DNA of 63,713 nucleotides from JAHBNG01 sp039028975 (GTDB lineage Bacteria > Chloroflexota > Anaerolineae > Caldilineales > Caldilineaceae), in contig JBCCHB010000095.1 of NCBI GenBank assembly GCA_039028975.1, positions 1 to 63,713 on the forward strand, in the 5' to 3' direction. Under the pieces are notes generated by a model that worked only from the letters and a program-made list of their open reading frames with translations, was not told the DNA's origin and did not search any database. A program made the translations under genes and the position numbers. Each line of letters begins with the position of its first letter. Within the stretch, counting starts at the first letter, position 1. Below are positions 47,089-55,837 of the stretch, one piece after another.

Positions 47089-47112
47089 GTCGGTTTCAAA
47101 CGGAGCTCAGGT
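47089..47112 (-). repeat. Family B, left half, reverse orientation
   Basis: The minus strand reads ACCTGAGCTCCGTTTGAAAC, 72 bases before the molybdopterin enzyme start and in its direction. Confidence 0.55.
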
Positions 47113-47202
47113 ATAGATGGTGTCATGATTGTCATCAGGCCATCATATTATCTATTGAAGATTGTCAGTATCCAAAATGAGAATCAGACGTATAATAGAT
47201 AC

Positions 47203-47353
47203 AGGCTGTGTTCTTGTGTTGCTTTCTGCAGATTTATGCAATAGAGTCTTGCAAAATAAAAAAGCATTGCTGTAGAGCAGACAAAGCGCAGTTATCTGTG
47301 TGCAACGATGTAAAGAGGCGGGCATCTGAATCGGATGTTCGCCTTTCTTTTCC
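47203..47353 (+). ncRNA. Candidate structured small RNA (6S-like topology possible)
   Basis: TATAAT (47191-47196) sits seven bases upstream of a roughly 150-base region that can fold as a long interrupted rod. The pairs are GTTGC 47218-47222 with GCAAC 47302-47306, TCTGC 47225-47229 with GCAGA 47277-47281, and GCAAT 47238-47242 with ATTGC 47266-47270. A small hairpin CGCAG/CTGTG (47287-47300) occupies the 3' side of the bulge. The region ends in a rho-independent terminator. The rod, bulge and side hairpin recall 6S RNA, but I cannot confirm the family. Confidence 0.4.
47317..47353 (+). terminator. Rho-independent terminator
   Basis: GGCGGGCATC (47317-47326), a six-base loop, GGATGTTCGCC (47333-47343) with two G-U pairs, then TTTCTTTTCC. 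No open reading frame precedes it, which supports a non-coding transcript. Confidence 0.75.
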
Positions 47354-47486
47354 GAATAACATAGTCAGCAAGTTCGAAATTGACAGGTCTATGTCAGCGA
47401 AGGCACTTATTTTGTCAGGAATGTGCTTGTAAACTGAGTTATGATGATACATCACACGAGCAAGCAGATCGAGAATCTTTTATCTG

Positions 47487-47600
47487 AATATGCTGCGCCA
47501 GAAAAGTCTTGTCCTGACTCGTAATTCCGTCTACGTGGATAATGCCATGAAGAGAAGACATACCCATCTTCATGGGTACAAGCTTTTCTGGCCATCTATA
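47487..47600 (+). repeat. Dispersed repeat family A, copy A4
   Basis: GCGCCAGAAAAGTCTTGTCC opens, ACAAGCTTTTCTGGCCATC closes. The inner hairpin ACCCAT-cttc-ATGGGT is perfect. It lies 147 bases before the small membrane protein start, same strand. Confidence 0.85.
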
Positions 47601-47747
47601 TAGTGCGGTTGGGCATGGATGCCAGAACCAAGCATAAACGGTTTGGAACTTTCTCGCTGATGTTCGTGATGTCATGTTCGCGATGGGGCATGTCTTATCC
47701 AGGTGTTTTGCCCATATGCTACGCCCTTATCGCAAAGGAGATTGCGT

Positions 47748-47939
47748 ATGAATATGGCACTTTGGTTATCCAATCTTGCGTCGCTACTCCTGGGAATGAC
47801 TATATCCGCTGTGCTTCTGTTTACATTAAGTAGTCGATTCGGAGAAGCGGACTCTGCCGAAGGGTGCCTAACGGTCTTTATTGGCGTTGTAGGTGGTGGG
47901 ATATCGACACTACTATACTTAACAGCAATAGCCGTATAA
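47748..47939 (+). CDS. Small two-helix membrane protein
   Basis: The 63-residue protein (MNMALWLSNLASLLLG...) has a strong Shine-Dalgarno, AAAGGAGA, six bases before the ATG. Two hydrophobic helices (about 3-26 and 42-62) are joined by a short acidic loop (RFGEADSAEG). I know no family. The start site and hydrophobic pattern make it a real gene rather than a chance frame. A long hairpin follows the stop. Confidence 0.65.
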   Translation: MNMALWLSNLASLLLGMTISAVLLFTLSSRFGEADSAEGCLTVFIGVVGGGISTLLYLTAIAV

Positions 47940-47954
47940 GCATACAGAATTCGT

Positions 47955-48012
47955 GGTCCTCGGATGTATCTATTCAAGAGAGGTCTGACGCCTGTTTAGA
48001 GCTCCGAGGACC
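47955..48012. repeat. Perfect 10-bp inverted repeat between convergent genes
   Basis: GGTCCTCGGA (47955-47964) and TCCGAGGACC (48003-48012) flank a 38-base loop, between the small membrane gene and the 3' end of serB. It is likely a shared transcription end; no T-run is adjacent. Confidence 0.6.
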
Positions 48013-48019
48013 GCTTACA

Positions 48020-49237
48020 TTATTTGGTCAACACCTCCCGATCTCGAATCCCAATGAGGTAGAGTAGCCCATCTAACCCTACGCTAGATATAGCCCCTTG
48101 AGCTTGTCTACGGACAATGGGTTTGGGTCGAAATGCGATCCCCAAACCTGCAACACTGAGCATGGGGAGATCATTGGCCCCATCCCCAACAGCAATTGTC
48201 TGCTGCAACATTAGTCCTTCTTTCTCTGCAATTTCTTGGAGAATACGTGCCTTGGCTGGCCCATCCACAATATCCCCCACCACTTGCCCTGTTAATTTGC
48301 CATCTTTGATCTCCAGCGTATTAGCAAAGACATAATCAAAGCCAAGCATATTTTGAAAGTATTCTCCAAAATATGTAAACCCACCCGAAATAATTCCTAT
48401 TTTGTACCCCAATTCTTTTAGGGTGCTCGTTAGGCGCTCGGCCCCTTCGGTAAGGGGAATACGCATCGCGACCTCGGCAAGCCGATCCTCAGAAAGTCCC
48501 TCAAGTAAGGCGACCCGGCGACGTAGACTCTCTTGAAAATCCAGTTCGCCACGCATAGCGGCTTCCGTAATCTCAGTCACTTCGTTTCCAACACCCATTA
48601 CCTTAGCTAGTTCGTTGATCACCTCAGCCTGAATCAGCGTCGAGTCCATATCAAAGACAACAAGTCGACGATTGCGGCGGTAGATGTCATCTATGTGAAA
48701 AGAGATGTCGACACCTGTTTTAAAGGACACATCAAGCAGCTGACGCCGCATCGCCTTATCATCCTGAGGTGCTCCAGAGACAAAGAACTGGACAGCCGCC
48801 CTGGGAAAGATGGCCGGATTACGCAGGGACATACGCCCTGAAAGGCGGATCGTTAGATCAACATTCAAACCATTTTCTGCAATAACGGCGGTTACCTGGG
48901 AGATCTGTTGGGCAGTCAACCTACGGCCCATGATCGTAATCATGCGTCGTTCTTTTCCCTGTTCACCAACCCATTCCTCGTACTCATCCACGTCGATTGG
49001 CGTAAAGTCGATGGTGATGCCTAATTCGTGGGCGGCGTAGAGCAGATCCTTCAAAACCGAGGATGCAAGCGACTCGCTGGGAATTTCGATCAGCATTGCG
49101 AGAGAAATGTAGTTGTGAATCACTGACTCGCCAATGTCAAGAATGATAATGCCGTAATCAGCTAGCACGCTTGTAAAATGGGCGATTAACCCAGGCCGAT
49201 CCCGACCGGTTATGTTAATGAGGATAATTTCTTGCAT
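48020..49237 (-). CDS. serB: Phosphoserine phosphatase with two N-terminal ACT-like domains
   Basis: The 405-residue protein dephosphorylates phosphoserine in the last step of serine synthesis. An ACT domain (about 1-75: ITGRDRPGLIAHFT) and a second ACT-like region (about 98-175) precede the HAD catalytic domain. That domain has VVFDMDSTLIQAEVINELA, IGIISGGFTYF and VGDGANDLPML. ACT domains suggest control by serine. An in-frame TTG lies two codons before the chosen ATG (49237). Confidence 0.95.
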   Translation of the reverse strand: MQEIILINITGRDRPGLIAHFTSVLADYGIIILDIGESVIHNYISLAMLIEIPSESLASSVLKDLLYAAHELGITIDFTPIDVDEYEEWVGEQGKERRMITIMGRRLTAQQISQVTAVIAENGLNVDLTIRLSGRMSLRNPAIFPRAAVQFFVSGAPQDDKAMRRQLLDVSFKTGVDISFHIDDIYRRNRRLVVFDMDSTLIQAEVINELAKVMGVGNEVTEITEAAMRGELDFQESLRRRVALLEGLSEDRLAEVAMRIPLTEGAERLTSTLKELGYKIGIISGGFTYFGEYFQNMLGFDYVFANTLEIKDGKLTGQVVGDIVDGPAKARILQEIAEKEGLMLQQTIAVGDGANDLPMLSVAGLGIAFRPKPIVRRQAQGAISSVGLDGLLYLIGIRDREVLTK

Positions 49238-49275
49238 GAACAATCAACTTTTTGGGAACGAGAATTAAATAACTT

Positions 49276-49366
49276 GTAGGACTTACGCAGTTGAGGGCGG
49301 CTGAGCTTGTCGAAGTTACCAGCTCTCAACCCTTTGACAAGCTCAGGATACGTAAAGCCTAAACTT
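49276..49366. repeat. MITE-like inverted repeat
   Basis: TAGGACTTACGCAG at the left and ATACGTAAAGCCTA at the right are imperfect inverted ends of a 91-base block. Inside, CTGAGCTTGTCGAAG and CTTTGACAAGCTCAG form a second stem. The GACAAGCTCAGG word recurs at 52372-52384. Confidence 0.55.
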
Positions 49367-49423
49367 GGTCATTTGAAGGGATTATATCCGAATGAAACGC
49401 GCAAGTTATTTACGACTCATCCC

Positions 49424-50740
49424 TTACTGGACCGTTCTTCTTGGAACGTCTACAAAGAGGCAAACAATACCAACAACAAGAGGCAAAATTGCAATCGGAT
49501 TCAGGATTGATTCGTAGTTGCCAAACTGATCGCGGGCTACCCCCATTACAACCGGCCCAAGAGCAGAGGCAGCCGCGGTAATGGTGGAGAAGAGGCCAGA
49601 TATCTGCCCAAGATTCTCTCGTCCAAAGTACTTGGCCCAGGCGACTACGCCGACAGTGCGCATGAGGCCAAAAAGGGTCCCTAATGTAACGGCAAAAAGG
49701 AATGATAATCCAGGTATACCTAAAAAGGGTACCATCCAGAGTGAGAGAGCTTGAAAAAACATTGAGGCGGCAGCCAAGTTACGCAAACGAACTCTTTCAA
49801 CCAGGAACCCACTAATCAGGTTAACCACAGCCATGGTAATCGCCAGGGGAAAGAAGATCTGAGCAGCCATATCCGCAGTCAGCCCATTGTCTTCAAAGAT
49901 GCTAACAATATGAAACGTTAGCCCAGTACCCAACATGGCAATCGATGAAATCCCGGCTGTAAAGACCCAATAGATTCGTGTGCGAATGGCCTCAGCAAAC
50001 GTCCAATTATCTTCGGAAACAGGTGCCTGGGTTTGCTCTTCGAGCGTTTGTTCTGCTGTAGCTGGAATCTTGTCCCCATCTGGTAAAAGGCCAAAATCTT
50101 CGGGGCGCCTACGCAGAAACAGATACGCTACTGGCACGGCAATAACGAGTAGAATAAGCCCCAAAATTATATATGATGACCGCCAGCCGACTTGCTCAAC
50201 CATCCAGTTGAGCAAATTAGGACCCGCTCCCATGCCAAAAAGCGCCGTAGCCACCCCCGAAATGCCAAGAATGACGCCGCGACGACGAACCCACCACTGA
50301 TTGATTGAATTTGATGAGACAAGCGAAAGACTTCCCTGGCCTAACATACGCAGCAGCGTAAAGCCGATACCAAGCAAAATGATGCCGTTGACCTGGCTCA
50401 TCAGTAAACAAGTTAGCCCCAAGAACCCCATAGCACTCACCATGATCAGCCGCGGGCCAAAACGATCGATGAGGCGTCCCACGTAGGTTAATGTCATGCT
50501 GCCAATCAATGTGCCGAAAAGATAGAGGGTACTGACCGTTGACCGGCTAATTCCCAATTCGTCGATGAAATGTTCAATAAAGACCGAAACGCCAAAGGTT
50601 TGCCCGGGTGTCGTCATAATCATAGCGAATGTAGCCAGCATCATGATAACCCAACCATAGTAAAATGGCGTGCGATGTACTAACCAGTCACTTTTGCCTA
50701 CAGCAGATAGAGTGCTACTTAGGGGCGAACTTTTTAACAT
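49424..50740 (-). CDS. Major facilitator superfamily transporter
   Basis: The 438-residue protein has 12 predicted helices starting at FYYGWVIMMLATFAMIM. The loop 2-3 motif is GRLIDRFGPRLIM, and the central loop is acidic (about residues 205-240, HxEDFGLLPDGD-like). It resembles monocarboxylate/oxalate-formate-type antiporters (OFA-like), so a small organic acid is a plausible substrate. The ATG at 50740 (MLKSSPLSS) is chosen; a frame 48 codons longer has no ribosome-binding site. Confidence 0.88.
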   Translation of the reverse strand: MLKSSPLSSTLSAVGKSDWLVHRTPFYYGWVIMMLATFAMIMTTPGQTFGVSVFIEHFIDELGISRSTVSTLYLFGTLIGSMTLTYVGRLIDRFGPRLIMVSAMGFLGLTCLLMSQVNGIILLGIGFTLLRMLGQGSLSLVSSNSINQWWVRRRGVILGISGVATALFGMGAGPNLLNWMVEQVGWRSSYIILGLILLVIAVPVAYLFLRRRPEDFGLLPDGDKIPATAEQTLEEQTQAPVSEDNWTFAEAIRTRIYWVFTAGISSIAMLGTGLTFHIVSIFEDNGLTADMAAQIFFPLAITMAVVNLISGFLVERVRLRNLAAASMFFQALSLWMVPFLGIPGLSFLFAVTLGTLFGLMRTVGVVAWAKYFGRENLGQISGLFSTITAAASALGPVVMGVARDQFGNYESILNPIAILPLVVGIVCLFVDVPRRTVQ

Positions 50741-51072
50741 AGTTGACTTTGTTTTCTCGGCAATGGCCGATGTTTGTGAAGTCCCGATAAGAAGTGAAGT
50801 ATAGAAATCGATTCCAGTATTGGGTCCGACTGATCCTGAAGGATCCCAAGGGGGAATCATAATGTAAGGCGATGGAATTATCAAACTACCAATCAGAGAG
50901 GTTGGTACGAGTAAGTTTCTTAAAACATGCAGTGTGGGGGTGAAAGTGTAGCGTCGGAGTGTTTATGTATTCGGGGGAAGGTATATTGGCGGTTGTGATC
51001 AAGAAACAACGCCACTCGGAAGAAAATGATACTCAATGCGAAGTCTGACTATAACAGCGTCGGTTACGCTTA

Positions 51073-52066
51073 TTACTCAGCCAAAAACAACCGACGAAGT
51101 GACTCAACGTGAATAGTTAGGATAGTTGGATCGCCAGCATAGTTGATCAACCATTTGCGGTTTTCGCGCTCGAAAGCGCTGACACGGCGGCGTATTTCGT
51201 GACGATAGTCAAATGGTTCGATACCATCGACAACTGTTGCTACGTAAACATAGTTGAAATCTTCTATCAGAACACGCTTGTCACCGTACTCAACTTCTTT
51301 CAATTCACCTTCGAGATTCTTCCCAAACGTGTCTCGTACAAAATCGCCAATCGCCGTTAGCATTGCGCTAATTATGTCAGAATCATAGAGCGATTCTGAG
51401 TCAAGCGACTCATGATGGATCAACAAGCCGGATTCACGATGAATAATGAATAGTTCTTCAACCGAGAACGGAAGCGCATCACGTAATGCTAGAGCACCCC
51501 AAGAAGTGCCTTCACTATCTACCCGAAATCGATCAAAGATATGCCGAAAGTTCAATACCCTTCGTCGTTGGGCATCAATCTGACGGGCTAAATTGCTGAT
51601 TGCTTCCTGAACAAATTTTTTAACCATTCCCCCTAAAAGTGGATAGAGTAGTTCAATAACCTCTTTTGGGGATTCACGGATCTGCTTTTCGATAACCTGG
51701 GTAACCACTGAAACCATTCTCTTGGTGAGGCGCTCCTTGTCTGTGAACTCCTGAAGAGAAGCCACATCTTTGGTCAAGAGAGCAATTTGATCTTGTTCAG
51801 GGGAAACTAAAATCTCGCGCAGTTCGCTAAGAGGCTGAATATTCAAATACCCTCGGGTCGTCGCTAGTCGAGTAAACGGGCAATGTATATCTTGCTTCCA
51901 CCAGAGGTAGAATATTCAAATGCCCTCTAAGGGCGAATCGGTCTTCCCGTGAGGGCGATGGAGTGTTAACGGTTGATGCTGGTGTGGGGTAAGATTCATT
52001 GCTGGCCGAGCTAGAGTATGAGGGCAATGCCTCATGCGATGAACGAGTGGTCAATTGGCTGTCCAT
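51073..52066 (-). pseudogene. Frameshifted OmpA-associated-type cytoplasmic domain protein
   Basis: The start at 52066 has a good Shine-Dalgarno (TAGGAGA) and opens MDSQLTTRSSHEALPSYSSS. This frame ends at 51827. The body of the protein continues in another frame from about 51846 to 51073: LSELREILVSPEQDQI, PLLGGMVKKFVQEAISNLARQ, ELFIIHRESGLLIHH, SDIISAMLTAIGDFVRD. The body matches what I recall of the conserved soluble half of cyanobacterial/Chloroflexota OmpA-like proteins (LR.LLLGPEQ..L, IHR.TGLL). The C-terminal OmpA part is absent. A 73-base duplication (51831-51927) causes the shift. Internal initiation at TTG 51846 might still give a 257-residue product. Confidence 0.65.
51831..51927. 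repeat. 24-bp direct repeat, 73 bp apart
   Basis: Two copies of GAGGyTGAATATTCAAATrC followed by CCTC (51831-51854, 51904-51927) differ at three positions. The 73-base offset is not a multiple of three and breaks the gene. The second copy shares a 17-base block, ATATTCAAATGCCCTCT, with the IS end at 125-141. Confidence 0.75.
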
Positions 52067-52614
52067 AGAATTCTCCTACTTGCACTGCGGTTGCGATAAA
52101 ACCGGAAATCTCATCTGAGTAAATCTCTGTGAAGAATTCCGGTTTTCATGCAGAGCAGAGCATAACTGTCCCAAATAGGTGCAGGTGAGTGAAATGAAAG
52201 TATCGTTAGGAGAATCTATTATAGCAGCTTCCCAGGTGGATTCAGGTCTACTATTTATTACAAAAGACCGGCGCTACATTTAATCCGCGTAATCAATCTG
52301 TAAGGTTCTTCGGGAAATTAATTCTTTATGTGGAGTATAGTCTTTAAGAAAAAGATTTTCCCGCCGCCCTTCGACAAGCTCAGGGGACAACTGGAAAATC
52401 TTTTTCTGGATATCTATAGTACCGATCGCCGTTATCAGAGGCCGCATGTGGGACTATCCCAATCAATTGAATCTCACCTTTGAGCTGGGGAATTTGTTTC
52501 TGGAACAACACAATGAATTAAGATGGATTCCAAGACGCTCGTGCCTTTCAATCACAGGAACAAAACGAGTTATTCTGCTCGAACGCTGAAATCCATCAAA
52601 AACCGGCGCTAAAT
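52067..52614. other. 548-bp non-coding region
   Basis: It holds the Shine-Dalgarno and presumed promoter of the broken gene and a long inverted repeat (52348-52406). No coding frame is supported. The block TATAGTCTTTAAGAAAAAGA at 52336-52355 resembles 6383-6402. Confidence 0.55.
52348..52406. repeat. Perfect 14-bp inverted repeat
   Basis: GAAAAAGATTTTCC (52348-52361) pairs with GGAAAATCTTTTTC (52393-52406). The loop contains CCCTTCGACAAGCTCAGGG, a widespread short palindromic word also present inside 49276-49366. Confidence 0.8.
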
Positions 52615-53847
52615 CTAACGTAGGATCCGAAAATCCGGCGGGCTGATGGGTGGTGTCCCGATGCTTGCTCCGGCTGTCTCTATTTCGGCGTTTGAAGCAC
52701 CCACTCCGGCCAAATTATCAATCACAACGCCATAACCGATATCTTCCCCGATTTGGATGGATACAGTTGCGGTTGCCCTTTCGCCTGGTGCCAATTCGGG
52801 CCAGTCAATTCGGAATACTGGCGCGTCATCGTTGTAGGCGTTCGTTGTCTCGAATAACTTGCCTTCTTCGCTGAATAGAGCATCTAGGAACTCGATGTCT
52901 TCGGGTAGTTCATTACGTAGCGAAACATCCAATGCACTATTTGTTCCGACGTTGGTCACCCAAAATTCAACTTCAAGCGTTTGACCAGGCATGACGGCGG
53001 GGGAAGTTACGTTTAATTGTAGATCTAGTTCTGTCTGGTCTAATTCGGTCTGGCCTAACTCTAATGAATTCGAGTCCGTATCACTAGAAGCATCACCTGC
53101 TGTCGACTCTTGGGTGTCGGTTAATGGCAAATCAGGCGTGTTCGCGTCAAAACTGGCACTTAAAGTTACTTGGCTGGCATCGACCCACCCAGTGCTCCCT
53201 CGTTCTTCACCACAGCAGACCTGAACCCATTGCCCCGTGCTGTCTTGGTCCAGCACCTGAATGGGTGTATTGCGGAAAAGTGTATCAATAATCCCTGCGC
53301 TGAGATCAGGTGCATTGTACATATTGAGGAGGCCAGTGTCGATGACGCCATCAAACTCATTGTCTGCTTCAGCAGGAAGTGGATCTGGATCCGGGAGGAA
53401 TGTATCATTGCCAAGGGAGCCGCCCTCAAGCCCATCTGTACCGTCGTCTAAAAAGTTTTCCGGAGCAAGTGGATCGATTTCATTGTTCCCATTGTCATCA
53501 AATCCAACATCAGGTAAGAACTCATCCAGCGGATCAGTTTCAAATAGATTATCCTCTTCAGCAAATGGATCATTTTGCGAATTATCAAACGAGTCATTGT
53601 TACTACTATCGTTGTCACTATTGCTTGAGCTCGATTCATTGTTTGGCTCAGGCGTAGCAGTTGGATCAAAAAGCTCGGAAACGTCATTATTTTCAGTGAG
53701 ATTGGGGTCAGCAGGTGGTGGTTGGTCTGCCGTGGGTGTTGCAGTTGGTACCGTGAATTGGGCAGACGGACCAGCCCAAGCAGGTGGCGCAATCATGGCA
53801 AGCCCCAATACAACCGCAAATAGCAACCCAATCCAACAGTGGCGCAT
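52615..53847 (-). CDS. Secreted protein with SH3b and CARDB/DUF11-like domains
   Basis: The 410-residue protein starts MRHCWIGLLFAVVLGLAMIAPPAWA, a typical signal peptide. A Pro/Thr and then Asn/Ser/Asp-rich linker (about 30-145) leads to a bacterial SH3 domain (about 165-232: YNAPDLSAGIIDTLFRNTPI, STGWVDASQV). A DUF11/CARDB-like beta sandwich (about 268-395: PGQTLEVEFWVTNVGTNSALDV) follows. SH3b domains bind the wall or other proteins. The frame extends 30 codons upstream, but those codons cover a family B short form, so the internal ATG at 53847 is preferred. Confidence 0.8.
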   Translation of the reverse strand: MRHCWIGLLFAVVLGLAMIAPPAWAGPSAQFTVPTATPTADQPPPADPNLTENNDVSELFDPTATPEPNNESSSSNSDNDSSNNDSFDNSQNDPFAEEDNLFETDPLDEFLPDVGFDDNGNNEIDPLAPENFLDDGTDGLEGGSLGNDTFLPDPDPLPAEADNEFDGVIDTGLLNMYNAPDLSAGIIDTLFRNTPIQVLDQDSTGQWVQVCCGEERGSTGWVDASQVTLSASFDANTPDLPLTDTQESTAGDASSDTDSNSLELGQTELDQTELDLQLNVTSPAVMPGQTLEVEFWVTNVGTNSALDVSLRNELPEDIEFLDALFSEEGKLFETTNAYNDDAPVFRIDWPELAPGERATATVSIQIGEDIGYGVVIDNLAGVGASNAEIETAGASIGTPPISPPDFRILR

Positions 53848-53875
53848 GAGCTGTATACTTCGGTATGCTATACTG

Positions 53876-53909
53876 CGGTTGTTTTCAGGCTGAGCTGAGT
53901 CTAAGTGGA
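53876..53909 (-). repeat. Family B short form (33 bp)
   Basis: The minus strand reads ACTCAGCTCAGCCTGAAAAC then AACCGCAGTATAG. These are the left and right ends of family B without the middle. It matches the 33-bp form at 57478 in layout. It lies 28 bases before the chosen start at 53847, in the same direction. Confidence 0.6.
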
Positions 53910-53937
53910 TACTTGTTCCGGTTCGCGTTTTATTCAT

Positions 53938-54307
53938 ACTTACGGTCCCTACAAATCATAATTAGTAAGGTGGCACGTCATACAGTACCACTTCTTAAGC
54001 CATCCCTCTCGGTAGTAAGCAGGTTCGCACTTTAAGCAATTGTTGCTCTATAATGCGAAGGCTAGATTTCAGTGCTAGATTACCAAGTTAGATTACAATG
54101 CCAGAATGGTATGAGGCTTACAGGTATTGAAGAAGAAATCGTAGCAGCCGACCCATTATATCACATAGTTTATCCGTTGGTCTTTCAGCTTTCTGACGTT
54201 AATTTATCGCTGATTTTCCATAGTTTTAGGCGTTATGCAGTCCGTAGAGGTTTGATAGGCTAGCTCCCTACAAACTTATCACAAGCCCATCGGGGTAGGT
54301 GCAGCAT
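53938..54307. other. 370-bp divergent gap
   Basis: It lies between the SH3 protein and the pseudouridine synthase. TATAAT at 54051-54056 (plus) is a possible -10 with a weak -35. A 63-codon frame at 54072-54263 has no ribosome-binding site and is not called. GGTAGGTG near 54295 is the likely Shine-Dalgarno of the synthase gene. Confidence 0.45.
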
Positions 54308-55252
54308 ATGCAGCGTGTTCAATTTATCATCCGCAATTTGCATGAACCAGCCCGCATTGACAAGGTGCTTCGTACCCGGTACCCTCAGTGGGGTCGACGA
54401 GCGATTAACACAATACTCAATGCTGGACAGGTAATGGTCAACGGACGCACCATTTGGCTTGGTTCGTGGAAAGTCAAGAATGGCGATCGATTGGAGGTTC
54501 TGAATCCGCCAACAGATAAACGCATGGCAGTAGATAGATTCCAAGAAGAGTGGATTCTAGCCCGTGAGGGTGCGTTGATAGTGCTCAATAAACCTGCGGG
54601 ACTTCTCGCCGAACCAACTCGAGCCAACAGGGGGAGCAGCTTGCTCACTTTGGCCCAATCTCATTTTGGGCCAGTAACGCTTCGTCATCGGCTTGACCGA
54701 GATACATCTGGTGTAATTTTGCTCAGCCACCAAGGCCCTGCAGCAAAATCGCTTAACCAATACCTGGATCAAGCCTTCAAGAGTGGGCGGCTTCGCAAAG
54801 AGTATGTAGCGATTATTCATGAGAGAAATCGGCTGAAAGATGAAGGCACCATTCGTACTCGGCTAGATACTCACCAAAATCGGCGAGATATGATGGCTGT
54901 GGTCCAGAAAGGTGGGCGGCTGGCCATCACTGAGTACAAAATTACTCATAGATGGAATGGACTGGCGAAGGTAATACTGCACCCTAAATCCGGTAGAATG
55001 CATCAACTACGGGTACACATGCAGTACTTGGGGGCGCCGATTGTTGGGGATAGGCTTTATGATTCGGCTCTCCGTTCAAAAAACAGTCAGGCAAAACGGA
55101 ATGGCGACCAGCGGCTCATGCTTCATGCTCGACAACTTATGTTACCCCAAACAGAAGGGTATCCAGAACGCTGCTACGTGGCGCCTCTGCCGGATGAGTT
55201 CAGTCAAGGTAACCCAACGTCAATGAAAGATTATTCACGCCCCCTAAAATGA
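54308..55252 (+). CDS. RluA-family pseudouridine synthase
   Basis: The 314-residue enzyme has an N-terminal S4 RNA-binding domain (about 10-65: RIDKVLRTRYPQWGRR) and the catalytic block HRLDRDTSGVILL with catalytic Asp near 131. HPKSGRMHQLRVHM near the end is typical. RluA enzymes isomerise uridines in 23S rRNA or tRNA. A GTG three codons earlier is also possible. Confidence 0.93.
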   Translation: MQRVQFIIRNLHEPARIDKVLRTRYPQWGRRAINTILNAGQVMVNGRTIWLGSWKVKNGDRLEVLNPPTDKRMAVDRFQEEWILAREGALIVLNKPAGLLAEPTRANRGSSLLTLAQSHFGPVTLRHRLDRDTSGVILLSHQGPAAKSLNQYLDQAFKSGRLRKEYVAIIHERNRLKDEGTIRTRLDTHQNRRDMMAVVQKGGRLAITEYKITHRWNGLAKVILHPKSGRMHQLRVHMQYLGAPIVGDRLYDSALRSKNSQAKRNGDQRLMLHARQLMLPQTEGYPERCYVAPLPDEFSQGNPTSMKDYSRPLK

Positions 55253-55272
55253 CATGGCGATCGGCTACTAAT

Positions 55273-55614
55273 TCACACTTCGCCACATGTGGGAGGCAAG
55301 TGATTCCGCGCAGAGAGTGCACTGGTTTCGATTTCCATTTGGTCGATCACCTTCAGTCCGCGGTCGGTCAGCAAGTAGGTTGCAGCAGGAAATTTCTTGT
55401 TAGAGTCTATATAACGAGCCGACTTTAGCTGATTGACAATTTTAGCAGAGGGTTGTAAGACTGTCCCATCAAGAAGATGTAAGCGGTAGGCTTTCCCACC
55501 ATCGATGTCACGATGGGCTTTGAGAATGTCACCCTTCGCCAGGTGAACCAAAATGAGTTGATGGGCTTGATTCAAAGATAGCCCGAAGCGAAATTTACCC
55601 CAATTCATTGACAT
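55273..55614 (-). CDS. Small winged-helix-like protein
   Basis: The 113-residue protein (MSMNWGKFRFGLSLNQAHQ) has the pattern LNQAHQLILVHLAKGDILKA, then PSAKIVNQLKSARYI, then AATYLLTDRGLKVID. This resembles a winged helix (helix-turn-helix plus wing YLLTDRG). No family is recognised. The start overlaps the preceding gene by 20 bases; an ATG two codons later is possible. Together they form a two-gene unit downstream of a family C copy. Confidence 0.6.
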   Translation of the reverse strand: MSMNWGKFRFGLSLNQAHQLILVHLAKGDILKAHRDIDGGKAYRLHLLDGTVLQPSAKIVNQLKSARYIDSNKKFPAATYLLTDRGLKVIDQMEIETSALSARNHLPPTCGEV

Positions 55615-55801
55615 ACTCTTGAAGCTTACGTTGAGAGATCTTAATATACGAATCCCGAATGATCTCGTCCATTTCATTCCCACTTAAGCGAATGCTCAGA
55701 ATCTCCAATGCATCTTCTGGCGACTGGCCATAGGCAAGCTTTTTTTTACCATTTTTCAAGTCAAAAAGATACATATAGTGAGGGGTTGCAAAGCTGCTCA
55801 T
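55595..55801 (-). CDS. Small unknown protein, partner of the winged-helix-like gene
   Basis: The 68-residue protein (MSSFATPHYMYLFDLKNGKK) has two short strands followed by two helices (SPEDALEILSIRLS, ISQRKLQEYVNEL). No family is known to me. It is acidic-basic mixed and cytoplasmic. It overlaps the next gene, so both are co-translated. Toxin-antitoxin or phage regulator arrangements look like this, but nothing specific supports either. Confidence 0.5.
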   Translation of the reverse strand: MSSFATPHYMYLFDLKNGKKKLAYGQSPEDALEILSIRLSGNEMDEIIRDSYIKISQRKLQEYVNELG

Positions 55802-55837
55802 AATGTTTTTCGATTGATTATCAGTAAGTGCGGTGGA

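Larger units (their letters stand above)
47018..47747. other. 730-bp non-coding region rich in structure
   Basis: From left to right it holds a family B half copy (47089), a TATAAT box (47191), a candidate small RNA with terminator (47203-47353), repeat A4 (47487-47600) and the Shine-Dalgarno of the small membrane protein gene. No protein-coding frame with a ribosome-binding site is seen before 47748. Confidence 0.6.

Noticed and set aside
53261..53893. 210-codon Ser/Gly-rich plus frame
   Set aside because: It is antisense to the Asp/Asn/Ser-rich linker of the SH3 protein. Low-complexity codons keep the opposite frame open.
54072..54263. 63-codon plus frame upstream of the pseudouridine synthase
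   Set aside because: No ribosome-binding site and no conserved-looking pattern.
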